Source: Halobellus ruber (GTDB taxonomy: Archaea; Halobacteriota; Halobacteria; Halobacteriales; Haloferacaceae). From it: a DNA stretch of 64,000 nucleotides. The notes below the pieces were generated by a model. That model did not search any database. It was not told the origin of the DNA and saw nothing but the letters and a program-made list of their open reading frames with translations. The position numbers and the translations under genes were made by a program. Positions within the stretch are counted from its first letter, which is position 1. Each line of letters opens with the position of its first letter. Below are positions 28,029 to 36,337 of this stretch, one piece after another. The stretch spans positions 643,143 through 707,142 of the forward strand of contig NZ_JACKXD010000001.1 in assembly GCF_014212355.1 (NCBI RefSeq), read 5' to 3'.

Positions 28029-28820
28029 ATGTCCGAGGAGCCGCAGGAGAACATCGCCGGCGACGACGCCGTCGCCGCGGCGTTCGAGCCCGGGACCGCG
28101 GGGACCCGCGCGGAGGCGGTCGTCGACCGACTCGGCGAGTTGTACTGGCAGAAGACCTACGGCGGCACCGACGCCTTCGAGTGTCTGGTCCGGACGATCC
28201 TCTCGCAGAACACGAGCGACGTGGCGTCCCAGCCCGCCCACGACGCGTTGATGGAGCGGTACGGCGACGGCGACCTCGTGGACGCCCTGGCCGACGCCGA
28301 GCAGTCAGAACTCGCGGAGACGATCTCCTCTGCGGGCCTGTACAACCGGAAGTCGGAGGTGATCATCGACGCCGCCGAACGGATCCGCGGGACGTACGGC
28401 GGTGCCGCGGCGTTCGACGAGTTCGTCCGCGAGGACGACCCCGAGACGGTGCGCGAGGCGCTCCTCGACATCCACGGGGTCGGGCCGAAGACCGCCGACT
28501 GCGTGCTCCTCTTTGCGGGCGGGCGTGAGGGCGTTTTCCCCGTCGACACGCACGTCCACCGGATCGCCCGCCGGACGGGGCTTGCCCCCGCCGACGCCGA
28601 CCACGAGGCGGTCCGGGCACGGTTGGAGGCGGACGTGCCCGCGACGAAATGCGGGTTCGGCCACACCGCGATGATCCAGTTCGGCCGCGAGTACTGCAGC
28701 GCCCGAAACCCGGCGTGTCTCGACGGCCCGGAGGCGTGTCCGCTCTACGACCGTTGTGACCGCGTCGGCGTCGACGAGGTCGGCGAGTCGGTCGTCGACC
28801 CCGCGGAGGCAGCCGACTGA
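28029..28820 (+). CDS. nth: Endonuclease III-like DNA glycosylase
   Basis: 263 residues. ILSQNTSD is the conserved helix, LLDIHGVGPKTADCVLLFAG is the helix-hairpin-helix with the catalytic Lys, and FPVDTHVHR has the catalytic Asp. The C-terminal 4Fe-4S site is C-x6-C-x5-C-x5-C (CSARNPACLDGPEACPLYDRC region). It removes oxidised pyrimidines in base-excision repair. ATG at 28029 gives a normal acidic haloarchaeal N-tail; the Arg-rich in-frame extension upstream is rejected. Confidence 0.9.
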   Translation: MSEEPQENIAGDDAVAAAFEPGTAGTRAEAVVDRLGELYWQKTYGGTDAFECLVRTILSQNTSDVASQPAHDALMERYGDGDLVDALADAEQSELAETISSAGLYNRKSEVIIDAAERIRGTYGGAAAFDEFVREDDPETVREALLDIHGVGPKTADCVLLFAGGREGVFPVDTHVHRIARRTGLAPADADHEAVRARLEADVPATKCGFGHTAMIQFGREYCSARNPACLDGPEACPLYDRCDRVGVDEVGESVVDPAEAAD

Positions 28821-29972
28821 TCAGTTCCGGCGCTCCGGGGCGGTGTCCGGGTCCCACTCGCCCGACGCCTCGAAGTCAGAGCCGAACACCGTCACTGCTC
28901 CCGGCGGGAGTTCGACCGCGACTTCCTCGCCGGCCGACGGCGGGGTGGCCGTCCGTTCGACGACGACCTCCTCGCCGTCAGCGACCGCGACGCGTACGTC
29001 GTACCGCCGACCCGCATCCGCAACCCCCGTTACCTCGCCGCGGAGCGACCGGGTCGGCATCGCGTCCGACTCGTCGTCCGATACCGCGGCGTCAGCCGAC
29101 CCGGCGTCGCCGACCGGACGCACCCCCAGGGTCCGCGGCCGGGCGTGGAGTGTCACGGTCCCGCCGACGGACCGTTCGGTCGCCGCGGCGTCGAGGCGGA
29201 GTTCCCCGTCCCCGACCCCGACACGCGGCGGCGACGTGCCGACGAGCGTCCCCCGCACCGTGGTCGAGCGGCCCAGAAAGGAGGCGACGAACGGCGTCGG
29301 CGGCGACTCGTAGAGTTCCCGGGGCGTCCCCGCGGCGGCGACCCGGCCCTCGGCCATCACCACCAGCCGGTCGGCGAGCGCCAACGCGTCAGTCTGATCG
29401 TGGGTGACGAACAGCGTCGCCACCCCGGTCTTCCGGTGTAACCGGCCGATCTCCTCGCGGAGCCGGGTCCGCAGCGACCGGTCGAGCGCCGACAGGGGTT
29501 CGTCGAGAACCAGCAGATCCGGCTCCGGCGCGAGCGCCCGGGCGAGTTCGACCCGCCGGCGCTGCCCGCCGCTCAGACTCCGCGGCGCGGCGTCCGCCCG
29601 GTCGGCGAGGCCCACCAGTTCGAGATGCTCCGCGACGGCGGCGTCCCGACCCTCCGGGTCGGCCTCGCGTGCCGCCACGCCGTAGGCGACGTTCTCCGCG
29701 ACGCTCATATGCGGATACAGCGTCGGTTCCTGAAACACCAGGCCGATGCGGCGTGACTCCGGCGGGTCGTCGGTGACGTCCACGCCGCGGAGGCGGACGC
29801 GCCCGGCCGTCGGACGGAGGTGGCCCGCGATCGCCCGGACCAGCGTGGTCTTGCCGCACCCGCTCGGGCCCAGCACGCCGACGAGCGTCCCCGATTCGAC
29901 GCCGAGGGAGACGTTCTCGACTGCCAGGTCCTCGCCGTATCGGTGGGTGACTCCGTCGAGTTCGAGGATCAC
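28821..29972 (-). CDS. ABC transporter ATP-binding protein (molybdate/tungstate type)
   Basis: 383 residues from a GTG at 29972 that overlaps the permease stop by 4 bp (GTGA). Walker A is GPSGCGKTT, the signature LSGGQRRR, Walker B LLVLDEPLSALD and the H-loop FVTHDQ. The C-terminal 130 residues are a regulatory beta domain, as in ModC/WtpC/CysA-type ATPases. It powers the adjacent permease. Because of the gene order binding protein, permease, ATPase it belongs to an oxyanion importer. Confidence 0.85.
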   Translation of the reverse strand: MILELDGVTHRYGEDLAVENVSLGVESGTLVGVLGPSGCGKTTLVRAIAGHLRPTAGRVRLRGVDVTDDPPESRRIGLVFQEPTLYPHMSVAENVAYGVAAREADPEGRDAAVAEHLELVGLADRADAAPRSLSGGQRRRVELARALAPEPDLLVLDEPLSALDRSLRTRLREEIGRLHRKTGVATLFVTHDQTDALALADRLVVMAEGRVAAAGTPRELYESPPTPFVASFLGRSTTVRGTLVGTSPPRVGVGDGELRLDAAATERSVGGTVTLHARPRTLGVRPVGDAGSADAAVSDDESDAMPTRSLRGEVTGVADAGRRYDVRVAVADGEEVVVERTATPPSAGEEVAVELPPGAVTVFGSDFEASGEWDPDTAPERRN

Positions 29973-30784
29973 TGGTCGACCACCGTCGGGACGCGCCCGA
30001 CCCGCTGGACCGCGGTCAGGACCCCGAGCGCGACGACGAGCAGCGCCACCGCGACCGGGACGATCTCGTCGATCCCGCCGGTGATGAAGTCGACCCAGAT
30101 CCGGGTTGGCATCGTTCGCGGGTTGTACGCCACCATCATCGTCGCGCCGAACTCGCCGACGGCCCGCGCGAACGTCAGGACGACCCCGGCGAGGATCGAC
30201 CCACGGGCGAGGGGGAGCGAGACGTTCCGGAACGTCGCAAGCGGGCCGTACCCCAGCGACCGCGACGCCCGCTCTAAGCGCTCGTCGATCGCGCCGAACC
30301 CCGCGCGAGCGGTGACGACGACGAACGGGGCGGCCACGAACGTCTGCGCGAGGACGACGCCGAGGAGACTGCCCGTCAGCGGTACCCCCGCCGCCGCCGC
30401 GACGCTTCCGATCGGCGTGAACCGGCCCACGGCGGTCAGCAGCATCGCCCCGCCGACGACCGGTGGGAGCACCAGCGGCAACACGACGAGTGACTCGACT
30501 ACCCGTTTCCCGGGGAACGACCGGCGTGCGAGGACGTACGCCAGGGGCACGCCCGACACCGTCGCGACTGCGGTCGAGACCGGCGCCGTGAGAAGCGAGT
30601 TCCGTATCGCGGTCCGTGCCCCCGGCTCCGACAGGCCGGCGACGATCCCGGCGGTCCTCGTCCGCGAGAGGAACGCCACGAACGGGACGAGCACGTACAC
30701 CACCAACAGCCCGCCGAGAAGCGCCGGCACGAGCAGTTCGGGACGCCGGAGCCGCGTCACCGACGAGGGAGGGTCGCCGCTCAC
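29969..30784 (-). CDS. ABC transporter permease (ModB/WtpB type)
   Basis: 271 residues with six membrane helices. The conserved cytoplasmic loop is FARAVGEFGATMMVAYNP, the EAA-like motif characteristic of molybdate/tungstate and sulfate permeases. LPLVLPPVVGGAML is typical of ModB/WtpB. The gene sits between the binding protein (28 bp upstream) and the ATPase (4-bp overlap). Confidence 0.87.
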   Translation of the reverse strand: MSGDPPSSVTRLRRPELLVPALLGGLLVVYVLVPFVAFLSRTRTAGIVAGLSEPGARTAIRNSLLTAPVSTAVATVSGVPLAYVLARRSFPGKRVVESLVVLPLVLPPVVGGAMLLTAVGRFTPIGSVAAAAGVPLTGSLLGVVLAQTFVAAPFVVVTARAGFGAIDERLERASRSLGYGPLATFRNVSLPLARGSILAGVVLTFARAVGEFGATMMVAYNPRTMPTRIWVDFITGGIDEIVPVAVALLVVALGVLTAVQRVGRVPTVVDQ

Positions 30785-30812
30785 CCGCAGTCACCCCACC
30801 AGTCCGCGACGG

Positions 30813-31754
30813 TCACAGGTCGATCGCCTCCGGGGTGTCGCCGACGGTCCGCGGAAACCGCTCGTCAACGGAGAGTCCAGCGGCGGTCAGCCGGTCGAGG
30901 TTGTCGACGAGAAACTCAACGAGCCGGCGGCCCGCCGCCGTCGCGTCGGCGCCGTCGCACACGGTGACGTTGTAGAGGATCGGCCGTCCGACCGCGGTGT
31001 ACCCATCGTCGGTGGTGTATTCGGCCGTGGCGTAGTGGTCCGCCAGGTCGGGATCCGCGAAGTTGTACTCGTCGGGGAACTCGGCGAACGCGATCCCGTG
31101 GTCGACGGCCATGTTCCGGTAGACGACCGCGGCCGCCCGCGATCCCGTCGTGACGCCCGTCAGTAGCTGTGGCTCCTTGGGCTCGCGGTAGACGGCATCG
31201 AGCAGGTCCGCCTTCAGATTCGGACGGTCGTGGGCCCGCCCGGCCAACTCGAGGGCCTGCACCGCCCGGTAGCCCAGCGGGTCGAGGTCGGGATCCGCGA
31301 TCGCGACGTCGCCGGGGTCGGCGTCCGGAGCCACCTCGTACCACGGGTCACCGTCGGCGATGCGGCGGCCCGTTCGGGTCCGGGTGTCGTATCCGATTCC
31401 GAGGCTGTTTGCGGCGAACTCGACGTCCCAGTCGGTGACCGATCCGTAGAGCCGGTCCCGTAGCAAGGTTGCGTCGGCGCTCACGATCACGTCCGGGACC
31501 TTCGTCCGCTCTTCGATCATCCGGATCAGGGCGTTGGTGCCGTGGTACTCCCCCCGGAGTTCGATCCCCGTCTCCGATTCGAACGCCGGCCCGACGTGCT
31601 CCTCGAAGGTCCGCGCGAGGCTCCCGGCCGACAGCACGCTGACCGCGCGGGTACCGCCGCCCAGACACCCGGCGACGCCGCCGAACGCTGCCGCCGTTCC
31701 CGCGGCGAGGAACTCCCGTCGGGTGCGGTGTGGCCCGCCGTCCGATGCAACCAT
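30813..31754 (-). CDS. Molybdate/tungstate-binding Tat lipoprotein (WtpA-like)
   Basis: 313 residues. Twin-arginine RREFLAAG and lipobox VAGC give Tat export and lipid anchoring. The mature chain begins with VSVLSAGSLARTFEE, the oxyanion-binding opening of WtpA/ModA. Later segments include YHGTNALIRMIEE and DVIVSADATLLRDRL. WtpA-type proteins bind tungstate or molybdate in octahedral form; the pterin-dependent enzymes of haloarchaea need them. A TATA-like AGTAATCAGTATT lies 25-35 bp upstream of the start. Confidence 0.82.
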   Translation of the reverse strand: MVASDGGPHRTRREFLAAGTAAAFGGVAGCLGGGTRAVSVLSAGSLARTFEEHVGPAFESETGIELRGEYHGTNALIRMIEERTKVPDVIVSADATLLRDRLYGSVTDWDVEFAANSLGIGYDTRTRTGRRIADGDPWYEVAPDADPGDVAIADPDLDPLGYRAVQALELAGRAHDRPNLKADLLDAVYREPKEPQLLTGVTTGSRAAAVVYRNMAVDHGIAFAEFPDEYNFADPDLADHYATAEYTTDDGYTAVGRPILYNVTVCDGADATAAGRRLVEFLVDNLDRLTAAGLSVDERFPRTVGDTPEAIDL

Positions 31755-31939
31755 CTCGGGCTAACAATAGGTCGCCAATACTGATTACTTTTCGTTTTGT
31801 ATGAAACTGAAAGTGGTTTCCCCGCCCGTCGGTATCGACCTCTCCTGCCAGCCTCGATGCGGCCGTGCTTTGGGCGTGAACGCTGCGGTCGATCTCACCT
31901 GCCGCGCCGGCCGGGACCGTGCCCTGTGGCCGTCCGACA

Positions 31940-31948
31940 GTATAATAC
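31940..31948 (+). promoter_or_regulatory. TATA box for the flavoprotein gene
   Basis: GTATAATAC centred 27 bases upstream of the ATG at 31972; it fits a leaderless transcript and decides the start against the long open frame that begins 170 bp earlier. Confidence 0.6.
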
Positions 31949-31971
31949 CGACCCGGAGACGGTGTAGCCAT

Positions 31972-33357
31972 ATGGAGCGATTCGACGTTGCTGTCGTCGG
32001 CGGCGGCCCCGCGGGGTCGTCGGCCGCACACGGCGCCGCCTCGGCCGGCGCGTCGGCGGTCGTCCTGGAGAAGGGGGTGCCGCGGGCGGACCGGCCGGAC
32101 CGACTGGGGCCGGACTCCACGGACGCGGCGGGGATCCTCGACTACTGGGTCGACATTATGGACATTCACCCCGACGAGATGCCCGACGACGTCGTGCTCG
32201 GTGAACTCGACCGCGCGGAGTTCATCGGACCGAACGAGTCGCTCACGATGCGGTCGACCGGCATCAGTTCCTCGTACGATCACTTCGGGTTCTGTATGCA
32301 GCGGGCGCGGTTCGACGACTTCCTCCGGGACCGCGCCGTCGAGGTCGGGGCGACGTACCGCACCGGCGCGTCGGTCCGCAACGTCGAGACGGATCTCGAT
32401 CGGTCGGAGGGCCCCCGACACCGCCTCGAACTCGCAAGCGGCGAGCAGGTCGGCGCCGAGGTTCTGATCCTCGCCGACGGGCCACAGCGGCAGGTCACCT
32501 CCGGGGTGTTGGACGAGTATCTCCCCTTCGACGTCACCGATCGGCTCTCGACCCGCGAGACCAACCACATCGCCTACCAGGAGCACCGCCGCCTCCCCGA
32601 CCCGGTCTTCGAGGAGGTCGCCGGTGCGATCAAGTTCTGGTGGGGGCATATGCCGGGTCACACCGCCTACCCCTGGATCTTCCCGAACGACGACAACGTC
32701 GCCCGCATCGGCCTCACGATGCCGATCGGCCTGAGTCTCGACGACGTTTCGGACCGGGACGCCTACCCGCTTTTGAATCCGGACGACGACCGGGTGCCCC
32801 AGGGCAGCGAGTACATCCGCCGCCTGCTCGAGCAGGAGTACGGCGACGAGTACGACGTCGAATCGGACTTCCCGGTCGTGGAGGACCGCGGGAAGTCCGA
32901 CGGAACCGAGACCTACGCCATCTCCTCGACCCGCCCGATCGACTCGCCGACTGCGGCGGGGATCGCGGTCGTCGGCGGCGCGATGGGGTCGACCTCGGCG
33001 TTCCACGAGGGCGGCGACCACACCGCAGTCAGGACGGGTGCGATCGCGGGGGAACTCGCCGCCACGGGCGACCTCACAGCGTACAACGACCGCTGGAAGG
33101 CCGCGGTCGGCGACGAGGTGCTCCGGAACGTCGCAATGGCGGATGTCGTCCGTGACTACCACCCCGACGACTGGGATTGGGCGTTCGCGACGGCCCGGAA
33201 ACTCCTCGACAGCGGCGGCGGGTACAGCATCCTGAAGGCGAAGAACATCCGCGCGGGGTTCGGCGCGGCGCGACTGGTCGCGAGCTACAAGCGCGCGAAG
33301 TTCGCCGCCAGAAACGGCCGCTACGTCCAGATTCCCGAGACCGACTACGTGGTGTAG
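31972..33357 (+). CDS. Geranylgeranyl-reductase-family FAD protein
   Basis: 461 residues. N-terminal FAD-binding motif FDVAVVGGGPAGSSAA, then a DG-type motif LILADGPQRQV and the second FAD segment AGIAVVGGAMG. The overall plan matches the digeranylgeranylglycerophospholipid reductase / geranylgeranyl reductase family that saturates isoprenoid chains of archaeal lipids or quinones. A shorter family member with a clearer match is at 56237-57472. Substrate is uncertain; it could also be a halogenase-like oxidoreductase. It is the last core gene before the island. Confidence 0.75.
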   Translation: MERFDVAVVGGGPAGSSAAHGAASAGASAVVLEKGVPRADRPDRLGPDSTDAAGILDYWVDIMDIHPDEMPDDVVLGELDRAEFIGPNESLTMRSTGISSSYDHFGFCMQRARFDDFLRDRAVEVGATYRTGASVRNVETDLDRSEGPRHRLELASGEQVGAEVLILADGPQRQVTSGVLDEYLPFDVTDRLSTRETNHIAYQEHRRLPDPVFEEVAGAIKFWWGHMPGHTAYPWIFPNDDNVARIGLTMPIGLSLDDVSDRDAYPLLNPDDDRVPQGSEYIRRLLEQEYGDEYDVESDFPVVEDRGKSDGTETYAISSTRPIDSPTAAGIAVVGGAMGSTSAFHEGGDHTAVRTGAIAGELAATGDLTAYNDRWKAAVGDEVLRNVAMADVVRDYHPDDWDWAFATARKLLDSGGGYSILKAKNIRAGFGAARLVASYKRAKFAARNGRYVQIPETDYVV

Positions 33358-33703
33358 GCGCTCGGGCGCCGCCTGCGGCGTCGGTTTCTCGCGCCCTCGG
33401 AACGATCTTGAGGCTCGGCATCAAAGGTGCGGTGCGCACCCTCAGTCCCCGTCCGAGTTCTCCCGTCACGGGAGCGATGACACGACGGCGAACCCGGGTG
33501 TGCGACACCGTGGACCGTCCGCGCCCGAAAGACGGACCGCCCGACACGAGGGTTTCCCGGCCGACGCGGCACGCCGCCTCGGGATGAGGCCGGCCGTTAG
33601 TGTTCCGGGCGTACACTTCGACCGCTTCGAGCACTTGCTTTGAACGTCGTCCGTCGGGAATCCGCGGCCAAACACTCAAGAATCGCGTACACGTATCTCG
33701 GAT
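33358..33703. other. Left edge of the accessory island
   Basis: About 345 bp without a credible gene. Minus-strand open frames here are Arg/Ser/Pro-rich shadows. It contains the right half of the dispersed repeat (33596-33623), followed by CGCTTCGAGCACTTGCTTTG and the upstream region of the antitoxin gene. Confidence 0.4.
33596..33623 (+). repeat. Dispersed repeat copy A (right half only)
   Basis: GTTAGTGTTCCGGGCGTACA and the following CTTCGACC match the right half of the repeat found complete at 34464. The left half (CCTACTAGTAGAAACTCG) is absent, replaced by unrelated GC-rich sequence. Confidence 0.7.
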
Positions 33704-33949
33704 ATGGCGACGATAGAGATCGACAACGACGTGTACGAGGCGCTACAGCTCCCGGAGGGTGAGCGCTCGTCCGCGATGAAGCGGGAGTTGGCGGTCTCGC
33801 TGTACGCCCGTGACGTTCTCTCCTTCGGGAAGGCGCGTTCGCTGGCGGAGATGTCGAAAGCGGAGTTCCAGAAACTCCTCGGGGAGCGCGAGATTCCCCG
33901 CCACTACGGCGAACGGGAACTCGAAGAAGATCTCGAGTATGCCGAATAG
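33704..33949 (+). CDS. UPF0175-family antitoxin
   Basis: 81 residues. ERSSAMKRELAVSLYARDVLSFGKARSLAEMS is the UPF0175 signature: a helix, then LY...G..S.G.A..LA.MS. Family members are DNA-binding antitoxins with PIN-type partners. The gene overlaps the following DUF3368 gene by 11 bp, a classic toxin-antitoxin arrangement. Confidence 0.82.
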   Translation: MATIEIDNDVYEALQLPEGERSSAMKRELAVSLYARDVLSFGKARSLAEMSKAEFQKLLGEREIPRHYGERELEEDLEYAE

Positions 33950-34430
33950 CGGAGTTGTTGTCTCGAACACCTCGCCTCTTCTGAACCTCGCACTCATCGA
34001 CCGGCTCGACCTTCTCAGAACGCAGTTCTCCGCCGTCACCGTCCCGCGCCGCGTCTGGGACGAACTCACCGAGGGAGAAGACGGCCTGGACGCACTCCGA
34101 GAGTTGCGAGACGACGATTTCCTAACCATCGTTGAGGTAGAGCGCTCGGACCTGTTCGTCGAAGTCTCCCACGAACTCGATCTCGGAGAGACGGCGGCGA
34201 TCTGCTACGCGGTCGAACACGGGGCCGACCTCGTTTTGCTCGACGAGCGGGACGGACGACGCGTCGCCCGCAGACACGACTTGGAGGTTACCGGCGTCAT
34301 CGGCATTCTACTCCGCGGAGCGAAAATCGATTCGGTAGATTTGGAGCAGGAACTCGATGCCCTCCGCGAAGCAGGCTTCTGGATTTCCGACGACCTCTAT
34401 TCACGCGCTCTCTCGGAAGTGAACAAATAG
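33939..34430 (+). CDS. DUF3368 PIN-domain-like toxin
   Basis: 163 residues starting inside the end of the antitoxin gene. VVSNTSPLLNLALI is the first acidic-site motif in its DUF3368 form with Asn, LGETAAICYAVEHGADLVLLDERDGRRVARR holds the second and third acidic motifs (Glu, then Asp-Glu-Arg), and VTGVIGILL follows. PIN toxins are Mg2+-dependent RNases that cleave tRNA or mRNA. A Met further upstream in the same frame lies in the antitoxin and is rejected. Confidence 0.82.
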   Translation: MPNSGVVVSNTSPLLNLALIDRLDLLRTQFSAVTVPRRVWDELTEGEDGLDALRELRDDDFLTIVEVERSDLFVEVSHELDLGETAAICYAVEHGADLVLLDERDGRRVARRHDLEVTGVIGILLRGAKIDSVDLEQELDALREAGFWISDDLYSRALSEVNK

Positions 34431-34463
34431 CGGTTCTGTCCGCCGACGAGGCCGATTCCACGT

Positions 34464-34520
34464 CCACCGACCCTACTAGTAGAAACTCGTCCGGTAGTGT
34501 TCCGGGCGTACACTTCGACC
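34464..34520 (+). repeat. Dispersed repeat copy B (complete)
   Basis: Begins CCACCGACCCTACTAGTAGA, continues AACTCGTCCGGTAGTGTTCC and ends GGGCGTACACTTCGACC. It lies 33 bp after the DUF3368 stop. TACTAGTA at its centre-left is a perfect 8-bp palindrome. Confidence 0.85.
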
Positions 34521-34612
34521 TTTTGCAGCGCTCGCTTCGTCGTACGGGCGACCCACGAGTCGCCCGTACGGCCAGCGGGACGCGGAGCGTCCCGCGCTGC
34601 TCGCTTGCAAAA
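34521..34612. repeat. Compound palindrome between repeats B and C
   Basis: An outer inverted match (TTTTGCA at 34521, TGCAAAA at 34606) encloses two perfect hairpins: CGTACGGGCGAC/GTCGCCCGTACG (34541-34570, 6-base loop) and GCGGGACG/CGTCCCGC (34575-34595). No protein is encoded. The stretch to 34730 is GC-rich with more weak palindromes such as GCCTCGCCTTCGGCGAG. It may be the end of a palindrome-associated mobile element. Confidence 0.6.
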
Positions 34613-34730
34613 GCTCGGCCAAAAGCCTGCGTCAGGGACTTCGCCCCTTCCTTGGCCTCGCCTTCGGCGAGTGAACCGGCGACCTACCGGGTCCTTCGGA
34701 CCGCTCGGTCGCCGGATGTTGGCTGTGTGA

Positions 34731-34790
34731 CTTCCACCGAGCCTACTAGTAGAAACTCGTCCGGTAGTGTTTCGGGCGTACATTTCGGAT
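34731..34790 (+). repeat. Dispersed repeat copy C (complete)
   Basis: CTTCCACCGAGCCTACTAGT, then AGAAACTCGTCCGGTAGTGT, then TTCGGGCGTACATTTCGGAT. Differs from copy B by a few bases. It ends at the stop codon of the MazF-like gene that reads toward it. Confidence 0.88.
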
Positions 34791-35113
34791 CTACCGGAGA
34801 TACGTCTCTATTTCATCGATGACAGCATCGATGAACTCCTCAGTAACACGGCCCTGCCACGCTACCGGATCTTCGATCCGTGGCGAGTGGACTGCCCACG
34901 GGGAGACGAAAGACTCGCGCGGAACACCACCGACTTCCCATACGTTGGAGTCCATCGCAATCGAGTCGCTGTACTCCTTGGTAGAGATAGCGACCGCGAG
35001 GAACTGCTCGTCGCCGAACGGGTGCGAACTGTTGTTGACGATCAACCACGGACGCTGGCGCTCCTCGCCCAGTTTGAACGGATCCGAACGACATCTCCTC
35101 GCTCCGGTTGCAT
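34791..35113 (-). pseudogene. MazF/PemK-like toxin with 5' frameshift
   Basis: An ATG at 35113, sharing one base with the antitoxin stop (TGATG), opens MQPERGDVVR, the standard MazF first strand, but this frame stops after 23 codons. From about 35088 on, another frame gives DPFKLGEERQRPWLIVNN, HPFGDEQFLAVAIST and the C-terminal helix EEFIDAVIDEIETYLR, the rest of a MazF/PemK fold. Loss of one base near 35085-35091 explains both. A continuous frame from upstream GTG/ATG codons would lack the ERGDVV strand. Either the ribonuclease toxin is inactivated, or the sequence has an error. Confidence 0.75.
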
Positions 35114-35472
35114 CAGTTCCGTTCACTCGGGTGTGGTTCGTCCGGAGCGACCGCGTCCCATTCGTCCGGGTCGATACCACCGTCCTCATCGTCGAGTTGT
35201 TCGGTTACGGTGTGGAGACTGTACGCGTCCTTTACTCGATCCAGATCCTCCGTTATCGCCCAGTATTCCCCTTTGTGTCGGACGAGGTCACGCTGCTTCA
35301 ACCGGGAGAGCGCGGTTCCAACCGTGTTCGGAGCTTCCTCGACTCCGGTCGCAATCTCCGAACGGGTGAACGCCCTGTCTCGATTCGCATATAGGTAGGC
35401 GAGTGCCTGCTCGGGAACGCTTGGATCATCTGGCAGGTCCCCCGCTTCGAACTCTTCAATGCGAACTGGCAT
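35113..35472 (-). CDS. Winged-helix antitoxin/regulator of the MazF-like module
   Basis: 119 residues. A winged-helix core is visible: PEQALAYLYANRDRAFTRSEIATGVEEAPNTVGTALSRLKQRDLVRHKGEYWAIT. The acidic C-terminal third (about 90-119) would be the toxin-binding part. The stop overlaps the toxin's ATG by one base. Just upstream of the start is GTACGCTAAGTAC, ends self-complementary, possibly an operator. Antitoxin role is inferred from position. Confidence 0.72.
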   Translation of the reverse strand: MPVRIEEFEAGDLPDDPSVPEQALAYLYANRDRAFTRSEIATGVEEAPNTVGTALSRLKQRDLVRHKGEYWAITEDLDRVKDAYSLHTVTEQLDDEDGGIDPDEWDAVAPDEPHPSERN

Positions 35473-35533
35473 ATAATGTACTTAGCGTACTGGAGTGATG
35501 AATGTACTGCTGTGCCGAAGTCGTTGCTACTCA

Positions 35534-35611
35534 TACTGTCGGCTATAACTACGTGAAGATTTTCCACACCCCCGGGTGCCGAAATCCGTCACGCGACGAT
35601 AGCCGACAGTA
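35534..35611 (+). mobile_element. MITE-1 copy 1 (78 bp, TCA duplication)
   Basis: Starts TACTGTCGGCTATA, ends TATCGTCGC-type inverse (ACGATAGCCGACAGTA). Nearly the whole element folds on itself, with CACCCCCGGGTGC at the centre. It is flanked by TCA on both sides (35531-35533 and 35612-35614), a 3-bp target duplication. No coding capacity. Confidence 0.85.
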
Positions 35612-35617
35612 TCAGTT

Positions 35618-35679
35618 CACTTTCGCCGAGCCTACTAGTAGAAACTCGTTCGGTAGTGTTCCGGGCGTACATTTCGGAT
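35618..35679 (+). repeat. Dispersed repeat copy D (complete)
   Basis: CACTTTCGCCGAGCCTACTA, then GTAGAAACTCGTTCGGTAGT, then GTTCCGGGCGTACATTTCGG. It starts 6 bp after MITE-1 copy 1 and stands 18 bp before the stop of the DUF5615 gene that reads toward it. Confidence 0.88.
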
Positions 35680-35697
35680 ATTCAATGCAAGGGTGCT

Positions 35698-36039
35698 CTA
35701 TAGCCAGTTCCGACTCACGTATTCGAGCGTCACTTCGGACTGGCATATGTATTCGGAGAGTTCGTGTACGATGTCCCCGACCTCCTGGGCCGAAAGCGTC
35801 TGATCTTTCTGGAAAGGAATGCCAGCAGTATCCCCACTATCCAGTTGGGTGAAGAAGTCGTCATCTTGCGTGAGAATGAGGCGGTCTGTCTCGCGTCCGT
35901 ACGTAGCGATCGATCCATCGTCAGCCCCGAGGCCGAGTTCTTTGATATCGCCGATCCATTCGACATCGTGACCGAGTTTCCGCAGGTAGTTGATCGTCGC
36001 CCGCTCGACGTTTTCGTCAGCGAGGATGCGATACCCCAT
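35698..36039 (-). CDS. DUF5615 PIN-like toxin candidate
   Basis: 113 residues. YRILADENV is the first acidic motif of the DUF5615/Mut7-C PIN-like group, GHDVEWIGD the second strand, and LILTQDDDFFTQL the third with the Asp triplet. Members pair with DUF433 antitoxins and are thought to be RNases. The ATG at 36039 overlaps the antitoxin's TAA by one base (TAATG). Confidence 0.82.
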   Translation of the reverse strand: MGYRILADENVERATINYLRKLGHDVEWIGDIKELGLGADDGSIATYGRETDRLILTQDDDFFTQLDSGDTAGIPFQKDQTLSAQEVGDIVHELSEYICQSEVTLEYVSRNWL

Positions 36040-36320
36040 TAGTCACGCACACTGTCGGGATCGGTCGTCAAGTGGTCGTGTTCTTCGATCGCGGATTGCC
36101 GCTGGCGTTCGATCGTCCGCATCTCCTCAGGATGGTCATGATAGTAGGTGAGCGCCCGATAGACATCGGCCACATCGAGGTCGTGGCGATCGGCAACCGT
36201 TCTCGGGGAGAGCCCCCGCTCTTCGACTTGTTCTTTGAGGAACTGAACAGTAATCCGTCGGCCTTCGAGATGTGGCTCGTCGTGGAGTTCCCGCACGATA
36301 CGTCTCGTCACCTGGCTCAT
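36039..36320 (-). CDS. DUF433 antitoxin
   Basis: 93 residues. EPHLEGRRITVQFLKEQVEERGLSPRTVADRHDLDVADVYRALTYYHDHPEEM matches DUF433 in order: RI-V, the helix-turn-helix at SPRTVADRHDLDVADVYRAL, then Y.-HP.E. The start at 36320 is chosen because a TATA-like element lies 25 bp upstream. An in-frame Met at 36431 would put repeat E in the coding sequence. It precedes and couples to the DUF5615 toxin. Confidence 0.82.
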   Translation of the reverse strand: MSQVTRRIVRELHDEPHLEGRRITVQFLKEQVEERGLSPRTVADRHDLDVADVYRALTYYHDHPEEMRTIERQRQSAIEEHDHLTTDPDSVRD

Positions 36321-36337
36321 ACTGTACGCTACGCTGC

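Noticed and set aside
28821-30794. 657-aa fusion of ABC ATPase with an upstream domain
   Set aside because: The added part is an Arg/Gly/Asp-rich shadow of the permease gene in another frame; GTG at 29972 starts the ATPase.
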